DNA of 64,000 bases from positions 12,983,767 through 13,047,766 of the forward strand of contig OZ059898.1 of assembly GCA_964057225.1 (NCBI GenBank). The letters are read 5' to 3'. Shown piece after piece: positions 22,576 to 33,826 of this stretch. The position numbers were made by a program, and so were the translations under genes. Under the pieces are notes generated by a model. That model saw nothing but the letters and a program-made list of their open reading frames with translations. It was not told the origin of the DNA and searched no databases. Every line of letters begins with the position of its first letter. Positions within the stretch are counted from its first letter, which is position 1. The stretch comes from Auanema rhodensis (taxonomy: Eukaryota > Nematoda > Chromadorea > Rhabditida > Rhabditidae).

Positions 22576-22736
22576 TACTGCAGTAGTTAGAAATTAGAGC
22601 TACACCTAAATATTCAGATGAGATTCATAATAAGTACCAACTTCGTTTTAAGGATGTGGCTGTATTATGTTTTATGTTTCCAGGTAACTAATCCAATAAA
22701 TCAGCGTGTCCCTTCAGAAATTAAATGTTGTTTTTT

Positions 22737-22862
22737 TTGTAATTGCTCCGGAAACAAAGCACCAATTTGAACTAGTGTCAGATTCAATTTAACTTCCATA
22801 ACACTGTAGTCTGGTCGAAGTACAAACATGCCATCATAAATCGGGTTAATTTGGTTTAAAAT
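22737..22862 (-). pseudogene. Possible ligand-gated channel exon relic
   Basis: The minus-strand frame contains IYDGMFVLRPDYSVMEVKLN then LTLVQIG and ends in a stop soon after. The pattern Tyr-Asp, Arg-Pro, then alternating Val/Leu strands resembles the start of the extracellular domain of Cys-loop channels. No upstream signal exon or downstream loop and membrane exons are seen. This is a weak call. Confidence 0.2.
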
Positions 22863-24372
22863 CACATAAAATTATCAGTAATTGTTTAAAACTTATTCAG
22901 ATCCATTTACTCTGTATACTTGATAGCCCTGTCATATCAAGAAAAAAATAGTGATTAGTGATTATACTTGAAACATCAAACTACAAAATCAATCATAATA
23001 ATCATATTTCACTTTCTGTTCTTTTTATGTTTAAAAGGATATCGCTTTCTATTCCATACTATTGAAATTCAAAATAAATTTGCATTTCAGCTTTATTTTA
23101 CAATATTTCACGTGGCAGAATCACGTAAGAAAGTTATTTAATAGTCATTGTTGCTCACGCATTTGCACGATCGGTTGTGTTTCAATATTTTGGTCATCTT
23201 GTTATGTTTTTTTTGTCTTTGTAATGTTTCTCTCCTTTATATATAGAGATATATACATTTATATATGTATTTCTGAAAAATTGGGAAGTTCAACGATCAT
23301 CGATTTAGAGAATTTAATATTAATTTTATTTATGATATATACATATATATATAAAGAGAAATAGCGACAGAGAGAGAGAGAGAGAAAGATATAGATAGAT
23401 ATGACTCATGTATATTTTTTTACTTTCTATAATGACACATTTCTTGATCTATTCTCTTGTTCTCAAATGATTTATGAGAAATTGAACGATAGATGATGTA
23501 AGGTAAACCAGCTTTACTGGATTCACCATCATCTAAACTGAAAAGAATCTCATGATTATCAGAATTCTAATGTTATTAATCTAAGCATATTATATCTATA
23601 TTATACAGATGTTTGAGCAGTTCTCATCATATTTCATAATCTTGTCTACATTTTTTTGTGCTTCATATAAAAGCATACATATCAGAGCCATGAGATAAAA
23701 AGTTTTTTGGAATTTCTCGATAAGATTTGAGCACAATTGTTTTTAAAAGTTTTAACTTGTGCTTTGTTACGTTATCAGTCTTATCGTTCGGTCTTATCAA
23801 TCACGTCTATTCATCGTGCTTTCATCGGTCTTGTCAGCTATTGACACACATAATTAGGTAAATCTTAACTAAGTTCATACATACATGATGATGATCAGCC
23901 CCTCAAGAGGTAGATGCTGCTGTGCTTACCTTGCGATCTTTAATTAAAGATATCCATTTCTCATTCCATTTCATTTGTTTTTAATTCATTTTTTCAATAA
24001 CTTCATAATAATAATAATACCTTAACAGTTCCATGAACAGTCAAGTACTTTGGTGAACTTTACTTCTAACATATCAGTCAATATGCAACTTCCTCTCCCC
24101 ACCCGAACTTCTCCTTCCCCACCAGAACTTACCCACCTCCACCCGTGTTCGTAGAATTTTTTAATGCATCACACTGATTATTGTATGATTTTTTCTTTCG
24201 ATAAATATATTTTTTATTCATAATTGATAGAATGACTTCAATCCAACATTTGATCCAAAATGCTACAAGATGAGCAACATCTAATGACAGATGCCGAATA
24301 ATTTTTTCTTCAAAATGTCGCCGACGGTCATAGATACGAAAATGGAACTGTTAATTTTTGTCGTCGTAATCA

Positions 24373-24585
24373 ATGAAGACGATGATAATGAGAGGGCTTG
24401 TCATATTTTTCTTGTTGTGTGTTGCTATTCTTCTATCAGATTTCTGGTTTATTTGTTCTTGCAAGAGGGCAGCAAATGAGAAAAAGGAAAGGTTAATGCA
24501 TATGCTGTTTTCGTTCCAACTCTGCATTCTCGCCATTGTATGGCTTGATCCGGAAATATGGATGGTTGGTCCATCTAATCAATAG
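24373..24585 (+). CDS. Possible small secreted peptide (weak)
   Basis: Single open frame of 70 codons with a strongly hydrophobic start (MRGLVIFFLLCVAILLSDFW) followed by a basic stretch (KRAANEKKERL). No acceptor directly before the ATG and no poly(A) signal were found. It may be chance. Confidence 0.18.
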   Translation: MKTMIMRGLVIFFLLCVAILLSDFWFICSCKRAANEKKERLMHMLFSFQLCILAIVWLDPEIWMVGPSNQ

Positions 24586-27184
24586 TTTTGATATATCAGT
24601 ATGAATAATTTATACCTTTGTACTTCTACTAAGTTTCCTTTTATAAGAAAATGTGTTTTTTTTTTAAAAACCAGGAGTTTCTCATCGATAACCTGATAGG
24701 AATAGGCGTGGCATATAGTACGAATGTACGACTCATGACGATCATCAAGTACTTATCACATGTAATCTTTCGTTAATTTTCTTTTCTCTTTTTTTCCAAA
24801 ATAGGACATTATTTGTTTTTTGATCAGCATATTCCAATACTTGTATTTAAAATAACTTCTATACCCAAAGGTTATCAGCAATAACTCTTCTTGATTATTA
24901 TCGTTTTCTTCGCCGTTTTCGAAGTTTTATTATTTTTTTTATAATAATTTATGTTTATATTCATATTGCCTTTCATATACTTACTTATATCAGGTTTTTC
25001 TTCATAACAAGGCATATGACAATCCAAACTCGAAACGATCCCCCTCTTACTACCACACCTCATCTTAAACTTTGAAGGAAATTGTTTTATCGGAGATGGA
25101 AAAGCTGTTGTATCACAAATTTCCAAAACATTTCTAAATATGTTTTTTCATTCATTTGCTTTTTCTTGCAAATTATCTTTCTTAAAATTACAGGAAAAAT
25201 GCTAAAATCATGGGCATTGCTTATCAATTATTAAACTTGGGTTCCTAATGTTTTGTAAATAAAAAAACTAAAAGAACGTCGTTTTATATTATCACTTAAA
25301 CGATAATTTTGATCAAAAAATACAATATTGATTCTAATATATAGATTTGCGTATAATTGGATCATGAATTTAGTTTCTAAATAAAGAATTTGTTCGCTAT
25401 ATCTTGACCTCGGCTTCGATAACATTTGGTCATCTAACTGTATATTAGCGGCCGATTCGAGTCTCTTCCAGCAGCTTATCGTGCTCTTAATTTGATCTTG
25501 GAATTGTTTAGAACTTCATTGTAAGAAGTCAAAGCACGATGACAGTCGTAGCACCATGGGCTGAGTCACCTGTTTTCCTTCCTTATTTCCCCCCCCCCTC
25601 TCTTTTCCTTCTCCATCTTAGTCTTCTTCGTCGTCGTCTTCATCTTCTTCTTTCATATCATATGTCAGGCAATTGAACCTCTGTCATAGATTCTTTATTA
25701 CAAATGCTACTGATGACCGTATTTTTGGATTAATTTTACATTTGAGCGCATATCATCACGTAGTTTAGCCAGTTTCCGATGTTATCATGGAAACTTTTTG
25801 TTTTCCCAAATGGTCCATTATCATAACGTCATAAATGCCCATTTTCAACATCGAGAAGTTGTAGATAAATTCTAAATATACAACATATGAAATCCTTAAT
25901 ATTGTTCGAGAACTTCCGAATGATCTCCGCCGTCGTCCAGCAAGAAGCCAGACCGACATCTAGCCATAAACCATCACCCCCTATTAACTGCTCAGTAACA
26001 AAGCGATGAAGCTGCGTCAGACGTGTTTTTGGGATTACCGTACACTGATTTGTGAGAAAAAGCATGTCAGTGGAATTCGAAGATGACCATAGACGTGTTC
26101 TCATGTCTACGGACACTGGGTGGTGTGTTCAGCTGACGCAGTCTGCCTTTCTACAAGCAAAAATGGGAGTATTTCATGGTCATCGCATATCCAACTACCT
26201 GTTCCTTTTGAATTAAGCGTAGACTAAATAGTGACGTTAACGGTTCATCAAGCGTGTACGGCAGAAACATTGATGTTCTGATGTCATTGTTCTTCAGAAC
26301 ATAGCATATGAGTAAGATGTCAGAAACTGAAGCGAAATCAAGATGGTTTGGGTGTGAGAGAGTCAAAGACGAAGCTAATACAGAGATCATGAAGAAGGCA
26401 ACCGGATACGGAAATGATTGATTAGCAAGTAACTGGTTTCCGATAATAATTGGAACAACATGATCGTCATGCTTACCTCCATGCTCCATTCACGAAATGC
26501 AACATGAGCCTTTTTATTGAAAAAATAAAGCATATGATAGTATGAGAAGATGATATCATCTTCTTTCTTATTATATTCTTTTTATTCTTTTGAACAAGAA
26601 AAAACAAGATATATCTCTTCCTTCCGTCTCATACAAACTCGCCCTCCTCCCTTTCTCTGTCACCCTTTTCTCTTAAGATGTTCTTTGTGTTTTTGACAAT
26701 CTTGATGAAGCAGAGAAATGAAAAATGTAGACGTTTTACACTAATTGTATTCATTTGCATCTTTGCTTAGTACAAGCTGCTTTCCTAAAAGTCTGATCAA
26801 TCTTAATCTTCAACCTCGCCATGCCGTAACCTCTGTACAGTTTATACTTCAAGTTTTCAAGCACAAAAGTTTCAACATGCCATCGTTCAATTTTTCATCT
26901 CTTCTCTCATAACAACTTTTTTCTTCCTTACGTATATGAATAAACCGTCATATTCATTAGATAAAAGATATAAATATAACGTTTGTCATGAGAAACCTGG
27001 TTTCGAATTGAGAGAAAAACGAAAAAAAGGAGAAAAGGAGAAACATGACTTCTTACTAATCGTTATCATCCATTATACCTGGCTGTCTCTTTTCGACAAT
27101 CATTGTCGGCATTTCCTTTTCATCCGTGTCACTGTCACAAAAACTTTTCTGCTTTATTTCAGCCCGGAAAGAGGTCTCTGTTAG

Positions 27185-30051
27185 ATGGTTCTTCCTAATC
27201 GGAGGCTTTTCCTGATCGTTGCTGTGATATCATTCTGTTCCAACTGGCAATTCGCCTTTCAGGTATGCTCGATGTTCACAAATTGTACTTGTCCCATCAT
27301 CCAACCTTATTACCAAATTCTAACTGATCTTGCCTTTACTCTATATGATAGTAAGCGAGTTAGTTTATGAACTGGACAATGCTCTTGTCAACGCATTTCT
27401 ACCAGAATCACATAACATAACCGGAGTAAAGTACTTTTTACTATAAAAATTTCCGACATTTTGTACAATTTTCAGCCAAAACTTTTAAGAAATTTCATTT
27501 GATAATATTGGAAAGGACAAATCAATTATCACATTTAGCATAATTCTTTTTCTAATACAAATACAATATGATCATCAATCAAAAATATCATTGACCTTGC
27601 TCTATCATATATTTTACATATGTTAATTGAAGGTCAGCATTTGTATCTTAACAAGAATATTTTACAACAAAAAAAAAAGAAATTGAAGAACATCTGAAAA
27701 ATTTTTCATTTTTCCAGATCACTTATGTAAACACCTCAGTCAAAACATTCTATGATCTTGCTAATGAGGGTTATAGAACTGGACATGGTGAGATGAAACT
27801 CTATTATAAATCCTTCATATCATCCTTTCTATCTTTAGACTGCCATTTCTGCTGGTTACCAGCGGAATCTTGGTCTTCGGCATGGAGTACGATAGTTAGT
27901 AGCTTCTATCCTGGAAGTATTGTAGGATTTTTACTGGTAATAGCTATACTCATAGAAATCATATTCAACAGCGTTAAGCATGTTTCAGACGCCAGCTCTT
28001 ACCTCGCAAGTTGGGGTAAAAAGAACACAAATTCTCATGTGTTTGGCAGCTGTATTAGGATGTAGTGTTCATTTTTTAGCTCCTCAGCTTTCTGTATATA
28101 AGAGTAATAAAGCCAAAATATTGAAAATGAAAATGTAAACATGATGATTATTATAGATGAATCTGCTGTTTCTCTTGTGTTGATCATAGGAAGATTTTTA
28201 ATTGGAATTCAAGGAGGTATATTTCGATATTTCCGGTATTTATCCTCAATAACCAGCGTTTCATTTAAGGTTCCTCTCTCTGTTTGTTGCCTTTGTATAT
28301 TATTGAAGTTTCTCCTGTGGAACATCGTGCATTTTTGAGTACATTCCAGGTGTAATCTTAGTTCCAACTTTCACTCGTTCACTGATTAGTTTCAGCAAGT
28401 CTCACAAGCTGTGGGTACATTTTTGGGACTAGTTATAGGTTCAGAAGACCTTCTTCCCCTGGGTGTTAATAGGTACAAATCTAAAAAACTGAAGCATTCG
28501 TCAATTGATAAGATTTAGGTTTTTATGGCTCCAAGTATTCGCCATTACACCAACGCTATTATTTTTAGCTGTACTTCTTTTAACTCCTAAAACACCTCAC
28601 CAAACATATAAAAACAATCGTTCCAGAGAAGAAGGTAACTTTACAAAAAAACCTTTTTACTTTAATTGAATTATCTAGCGAACTTCTTTTCACTTTTTCT
28701 TTACTTTATTTTTATTTTTTTCAGTTATCAAAGTGATTGAATACTATCACGGAAATGATAGAGAGTTTGAAATTGTTAAACGGGAATGTTCCAGCCTTGA
28801 AAAACGTACTGAAGCAGAGAATAAGAATAACGAAGTTGAAGGAACAAACAACTGGTATGCTCAACCGCTCAACGCGTTTGCGAAAATTAAAATGATTACA
28901 AACCTTTAATTCTTTTTTGAAATATGCTAATTACTTTACAACACTACTAAAATGCCAATCTTCTTCAAATAATCTACGAACAAATAAACAAGTTTAAACT
29001 GCAGGTGTGGATGCAGCAACATACCTTGGGCAACATGGAAAGGATTCATGATCGGATCATTAGCAGCTATCTCTTATGGATTCACTGCAGACGATCTTGT
29101 AGATACTTTTTCATCTCAAATTCTTAATGTATGTTTCGAATTCACGCCTTTATAATTCATCTTCCCTCTCGTATTCTTAGAATTCAATCAAAAATGATGC
29201 TCGAACGGCTGATTTAATCTCCGTAGGATTTGGACTAATCCTTGTTATTAGCAGTTTATTCGGTACAGTCTTGGTAAGACAATAAAGTGAAGAAAAGTTT
29301 TCCAACGATTATTCACAGATTGATCATTTTGGAAGACGTAAACTTCTCCTTTTCGGATTATTCGGAACTGCACTTTCGAATTCATTGGCCATCATTTTCC
29401 CTAATGATGCCATTCTTGTTACAGTTGGCTTTGCCTTAACTAAATGTTTTATTGGATTGGGGGCTGGTGCCCCCGCATGGTTTTTGACTTCTGAATTGGT
29501 TAGTTCCTTTTTGAAATTAAAACTTAACAATATAAACAAAAACAAATCGAAATTGAATATTTGAGAAAGATTAAAGCGGCAAAACCCTTTGTTGACTCAC
29601 TTGTTAATTTAGATTTCACTGAAAATCCTTTACAGCAATCTTTACTCGACTTTTAAATGTTTACAGGTTGAACCAGCTCATGTTTCTCTCTTCCAATCTT
29701 TATCCACGGGTCTTTTATTAACTTCAAATATGCTTGTAACCTTTTTCTATCTCCAACTTGAAATGCTCATCGGAAGTCTTAGGTTAGTTTTCACATCGCA
29801 GAATTCCTGTTCAATCTAAATATTTTTAAGTGTCTTAGCCTTAGCTTCTGGACCAGCCTTTGTTTTGGCTACGTTGTTGTTAGTCTTCTTGCCTGAAACA
29901 AAAGATAAAAGTGTCGATGAGGTGAATACTCAAAATAGAATTGACTAATGACCATCCTTTTCAGATACAAGTTCTTCTTCGCGATAACACTTTCTCAGCT
30001 TTTCCTCAGAAGAAGCCAAGCCCCCAAAATCAAATCTACGGTTCCATTTGA
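27185..30051 (+). CDS. Divergent SLC2 (GLUT-like) sugar transporter
   Basis: Predicted 12-helix facilitative transporter of the plasma membrane. Exon 1 (27185-27262, MVLPNRRLFLIVAVISFCSN ending FAFQ) joins in frame to 27718-27787 (ITYVNTSVKTFYDLANEGYR), matching the family's FQFGYN...N-P..F start. Further family marks are WSTIVSSFYPGSIVGFLL (TM2), LIIGRFLIGIQGG (TM4), PLYIIEVSPVEHRAFLSTFQ (TM5), DHFGRRKLLLFG (loop 8-9), APAWFLTSELVEPAH (TM10, usually GPGPIPWF..E) and FLPETKDKSVDEI at the end. Several signature residues are changed: the first GRR/K loop reads SQVGVKRTQ, and the PESP motif after TM6 reads TPKTPHQ. A long charged insert lies between TM6 and TM7. Substrate cannot be inferred. The stretch SELVYELDNALVNAFLPES (27356-27426) is open but out of phase and is taken as intron. 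Confidence 0.85.
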
Positions 30052-30432
30052 CCTCTTTCTCACATTGCCTGTTATATATAAAGCTATTGAATAAGATTTC
30101 AACTTCATGACCAGACAAAATTGAACACGGAACATAATTACAAAACAGTTCTTATCGAATCCAGGCGATATTAAAATTCAAAAGTAACGTTATGAACACG
30201 AAATTGATTGACAATTGCCTCAATAACCACCCGCGTAACTTAAACTCTACAATAATGATCCTATAACTTGTCGCAGCATAATAAAGAACATAGAAAGGCT
30301 GTGTAGGATATAGAAGCATGCAGATACAGATGGGGATCATAAAAATGTTAATGAGAAAGAGGTCCTGTTATATATTGTAAGAGATAAAACATTATGCTAA
30401 AGGTTGAACTATTAGCACATAATTTACAATTA

Positions 30433-33400
30433 TTATAAATAGATATATGTTCTCTGATCCTTCTCATCTCTAGCCATATACTCGCGTTCAATTAGAGCTT
30501 CAATACGCTTTTTGATCAGGGCTGGTGATGAGTGGAAGCGATGCTTCAATTGATCAATTACCTATAAACAAACTTATTGACAACGTATAATTGATATGTG
30601 CAAACCTCAGTAACAAGATTGTTATGGACGCACTTTTTCCTAGCCTTCATGATACGAACGATCGCAGCTTCAACTTCCAACTTACGATCTTCTTCAATCT
30701 AAATAAAATGCTTAATTATAAGAGGCAACGATGAATACAAACCTTATTTCGTGTTTCTTTTCGCTCTGGTTCGGTTTCTCCCTTCGAAGTTACTAGTTGT
30801 ATTTTTATTCTGGTTAATTTAGAAGTAAAACTGTCGTTAACAAAGAATTCATCTTTTGGTTCTGCAACAAAAATGCTTTAAAAAAAAAGTTAATCATCGA
30901 ACTAACCGATTTCCTTCCCAACTCCCTTTCTGCATAAAACTCTCTGGGTCGTTTTACCCATAGCAAGAGATTGTAAGTTCCGTTTTAGATCCTTCTCAGG
31001 TATATGAGTATCAGCCTACGATATAACAATATAACTAATGTGCTTCAGCATAATATCTCACCAAAATTTCAGCAAATGTCAATTTTTCTTTTTTGTTGAA
31101 TAATAATAAAATAACCATTTGATATGTATTGTTTGTTTGTAAAATCTTAATCTCTTCCTTTCTAACAACGGCAGAACTTGACGCACCGTCTTCCTGAAAA
31201 AAAAAAGAAAGAAAAAATGGTCTTTGTTCTAAGGAAAAAAATACGAACCTGTTGACTGAGATCGTCTCTATTGGCAGATCCTCCATAGAAAGTAGCCTTA
31301 ATATCAGCACAACCAAGAGCAGTGTTCAATGTAATCTTGCGGCCATTATGTTTGGATGTGTAGAACTCTTGGAAAGTCTTGAAACGAAATAATATTATAG
31401 AAGATAAATTTTTCTTTACTTGGAAACTAGTAGTACAAAGTTGAGGCAAATAGCACTGAGTTGGGACTTGGGTAGGCCAAACACCCGCAGTAAGTACACG
31501 GACAGTAATGTCAACAGGATCTTTTTCGCGAATCTGAAAGAAAGAAAACTTGTAAAAAGTACAACCATGAATTGTATACAGTTTGCACGTCAAATCGTTC
31601 ACGATATGAGCGGAAATCAGCAGCATTTGTACCCCAAAGTTCCTTATCGCGGAACATTCCTTCTAATTTTTGTGTAAATTGGCACCCACATTCAGTCTAT
31701 AATTATTTGAAACTCCGGAAAGAGACAAGCTTAAATAAACCTTTAACTTTGTTATCATAGCATTCTCAGCTTCATCAGATATACTCTTATCGAGCAGCAG
31801 CCTTCTCGCCAAATGTTGTTTATAATACCTTAAGATCATAGAATAAAAAAAGATAATTGGAAAAAGAATACTTTTCAAATGCATCCTTTTCTTGTAAAAA
31901 TCGGAATAGCACCATTGACTTGTCAAGAAGTTGTTCAAGTTCACTGTCGTTCAACTAGAAAAGCCATTTACTTATTCCAAATGAAGCACTGTAAACTTAC
32001 ATCTTTACTTCCCTTTCTTAGCTTATCATCCATATACAATGACAAAAACTCAGCACTTTTCGTTGTCTAAAAATAGACAGCATAATAATACTCAAAGAAA
32101 TCAAGAGAAAAAACATACTTTGTTAAAGAAGCTTTCAAAATCATTTTGAATTTTATGTTTAAAAACTTTATCATTACCAAAAGCCATAAGCAAGAAATAG
32201 TCGAACTTCTCCTTCAAGTTGATTAATGCCTAAAAAGAAAAGAAACTATACATAAATCCAATAGATATACCTGAATGAAATTAACGGGATTTCTAATTAA
32301 TTCACCATCTTCAGCAACGATATCTTCACCGAGTTGACGAAGATGCCTTAAAGGCTTACATTAGCAAAGTAAAAAAGCAAAAATATTACTTGCTCATAGC
32401 AGCAGTGATTACACTGAGTCCATTTTGTACTCGTTTCAGGAGGCGATATAACCGGTTCAAATCTTCAACCTAATATAAACATAAAATTCATAAGAAGAAA
32501 ATTGGAAGAGGAAACATGCCTTGTCGTTAGACAACATAGCTACCACACCACTATTTTCCATTTCTACAATTGTTCTCATGTGCTCTGTGATTAATTCTCT
32601 ATCCAAAACCTGAAAATATTAAAAGCATATGAGACACTAAACAGCATTAAACGAACATCTAAAATCTTCGTCTCAGTAGAAGGATCTAAGCAACGCTTAG
32701 CCCTAGCAGTTTCTGCTTCGATGCATTCTTCAACCTAAAATCCAACACTTTAAATTTGTTTTTGTCACACACTAATCACCTTCTTAACATAAACACTGGC
32801 ACTGTTTTCGCTCAAAAATTTTTGGCTGGCCTTACGATAATATTCGGCCGATTCCTGGAATCAATTTTAATTTTACAACTTGAATATTACCAAAAACTAA
32901 CATTAAGGAATGGAGTTTCAAAATCAGTCTCATAAACTTTTCGATTTTCAACACCTAAGGCTACCAACATTTGGCAGGCATTCTTGATGCCCATCCTTGA
33001 AAATGACAAATATAAATTATAAAAAAGTACAGTTTTCACATACCAGTTATCAGAGTTTCCCTTTCTTTGTTCTGCAATTAGCTGAAGTAAAGTTTTGCGA
33101 AGATGCTCGCTAACATTATTCTGACGGACAACTTCGTCTCTGTAACAATAATAGTAAAATAATTAATAAAATAAATTTACCTGAAAATTGACAACCCCAA
33201 ATGATACACGGGTTCAACATTGTGTTGTTGTACATAGACGCGATCCATATACATAAGGATATCCCGAATCATAACCTGATAATATCAAAGTGATAAATCA
33301 GGAAATCAATAAAGAATTTACCATAGCAGTAGTATGATCTATCCAAGCTTCGTTTAAAACTTCGAGGAATCTACCCCCATGGATAGCATCACCTACTTTA

Positions 33401-33826
33401 TTTCTGATCTAAAAAAACAATATCCTAATTAGTAAAAACTATCAAAAACACACGTGTTCTATAAGATGTAATTGAACAACATCTCTGAGGCCATTATATA
33501 GTTTTTCACCATGTTTATGAAGAACCTAGAATTTATGAATTAAAAAGATATATTCATTTTTACAAACCAATGTGTAAGCATTTCGATAAAGTTCCTCAAA
33601 ACTTAAGCCAGAATTGTTTTTTCTTTGAATTTCTTGAATAGCTGTTTTAAGAAGTTCCCATGTCTGCTGAACATTTCTTTCGTCAACATTATTCTAAAAT
33701 TAAAATATATGTGATTAAATTTATAAATTAATGAAGAGAATATATATAAATGGTAAAAACCGTACAGGGAATGCGCGGATCCTCATTCGCCCTGCTTGAG
33801 CTTGCCCTGCCAGGGGCTTCTGCATA
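30433..33826 (-). CDS. Cullin-3
   Basis: Scaffold of the CRL3 ubiquitin ligase, which binds BTB-domain substrate adaptors at its N-terminus and the RING protein RBX1 at its C-terminus. More than 15 short exons are joined in frame. The start is [20 protein letters not shown], and the family's [20 protein letters not shown] and [20 protein letters not shown] follow at once, diagnostic of CUL3. The cullin repeats and the cullin homology domain follow ([27 protein letters not shown] replaced by other residues; [30 protein letters not shown]). The neddylation site is present ([19 protein letters not shown]). The end is [20 protein letters not shown] then QRTYIYL-stop, slightly different from the usual YxYxA end. 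The gene is convergent with the SLC2 gene, whose stop lies 381 bases away. Confidence 0.96.

Larger units (their letters stand above)
22576..27184. other. Intergenic, possible exon relics only
   Basis: About 4.6 kb. At 22737-22862 (-) an open exon-like stretch resembles the first strands of a Cys-loop ligand-gated channel but lacks partner exons. At 25015-25135 (-) a Cys-containing exon-like stretch ends in a strong gtaagt donor, without partners found. At 24373-24585 (+) a 70-codon frame starts with a signal-peptide-like segment. At 25829-26489 (-) two open frames of 95 and 112 codons are unusually GC-balanced. None can be built into a gene. TA and GA microsatellites occur near 23335-23400. 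Confidence 0.4.

Noticed and set aside
25829-26489. Two minus-strand frames of 95 and 112 codons
   Set aside because: Balanced composition made them tempting, but there is no recognisable domain, no consensus splice join between them and no poly(A) signal.
27356-27426. Possible extra exon in the SLC2 gene (SELVYELDNALVNAF)
   Set aside because: Out of phase with exon 1, while joining exon 1 straight to 27718 is in frame and gives the family's expected N-terminus.
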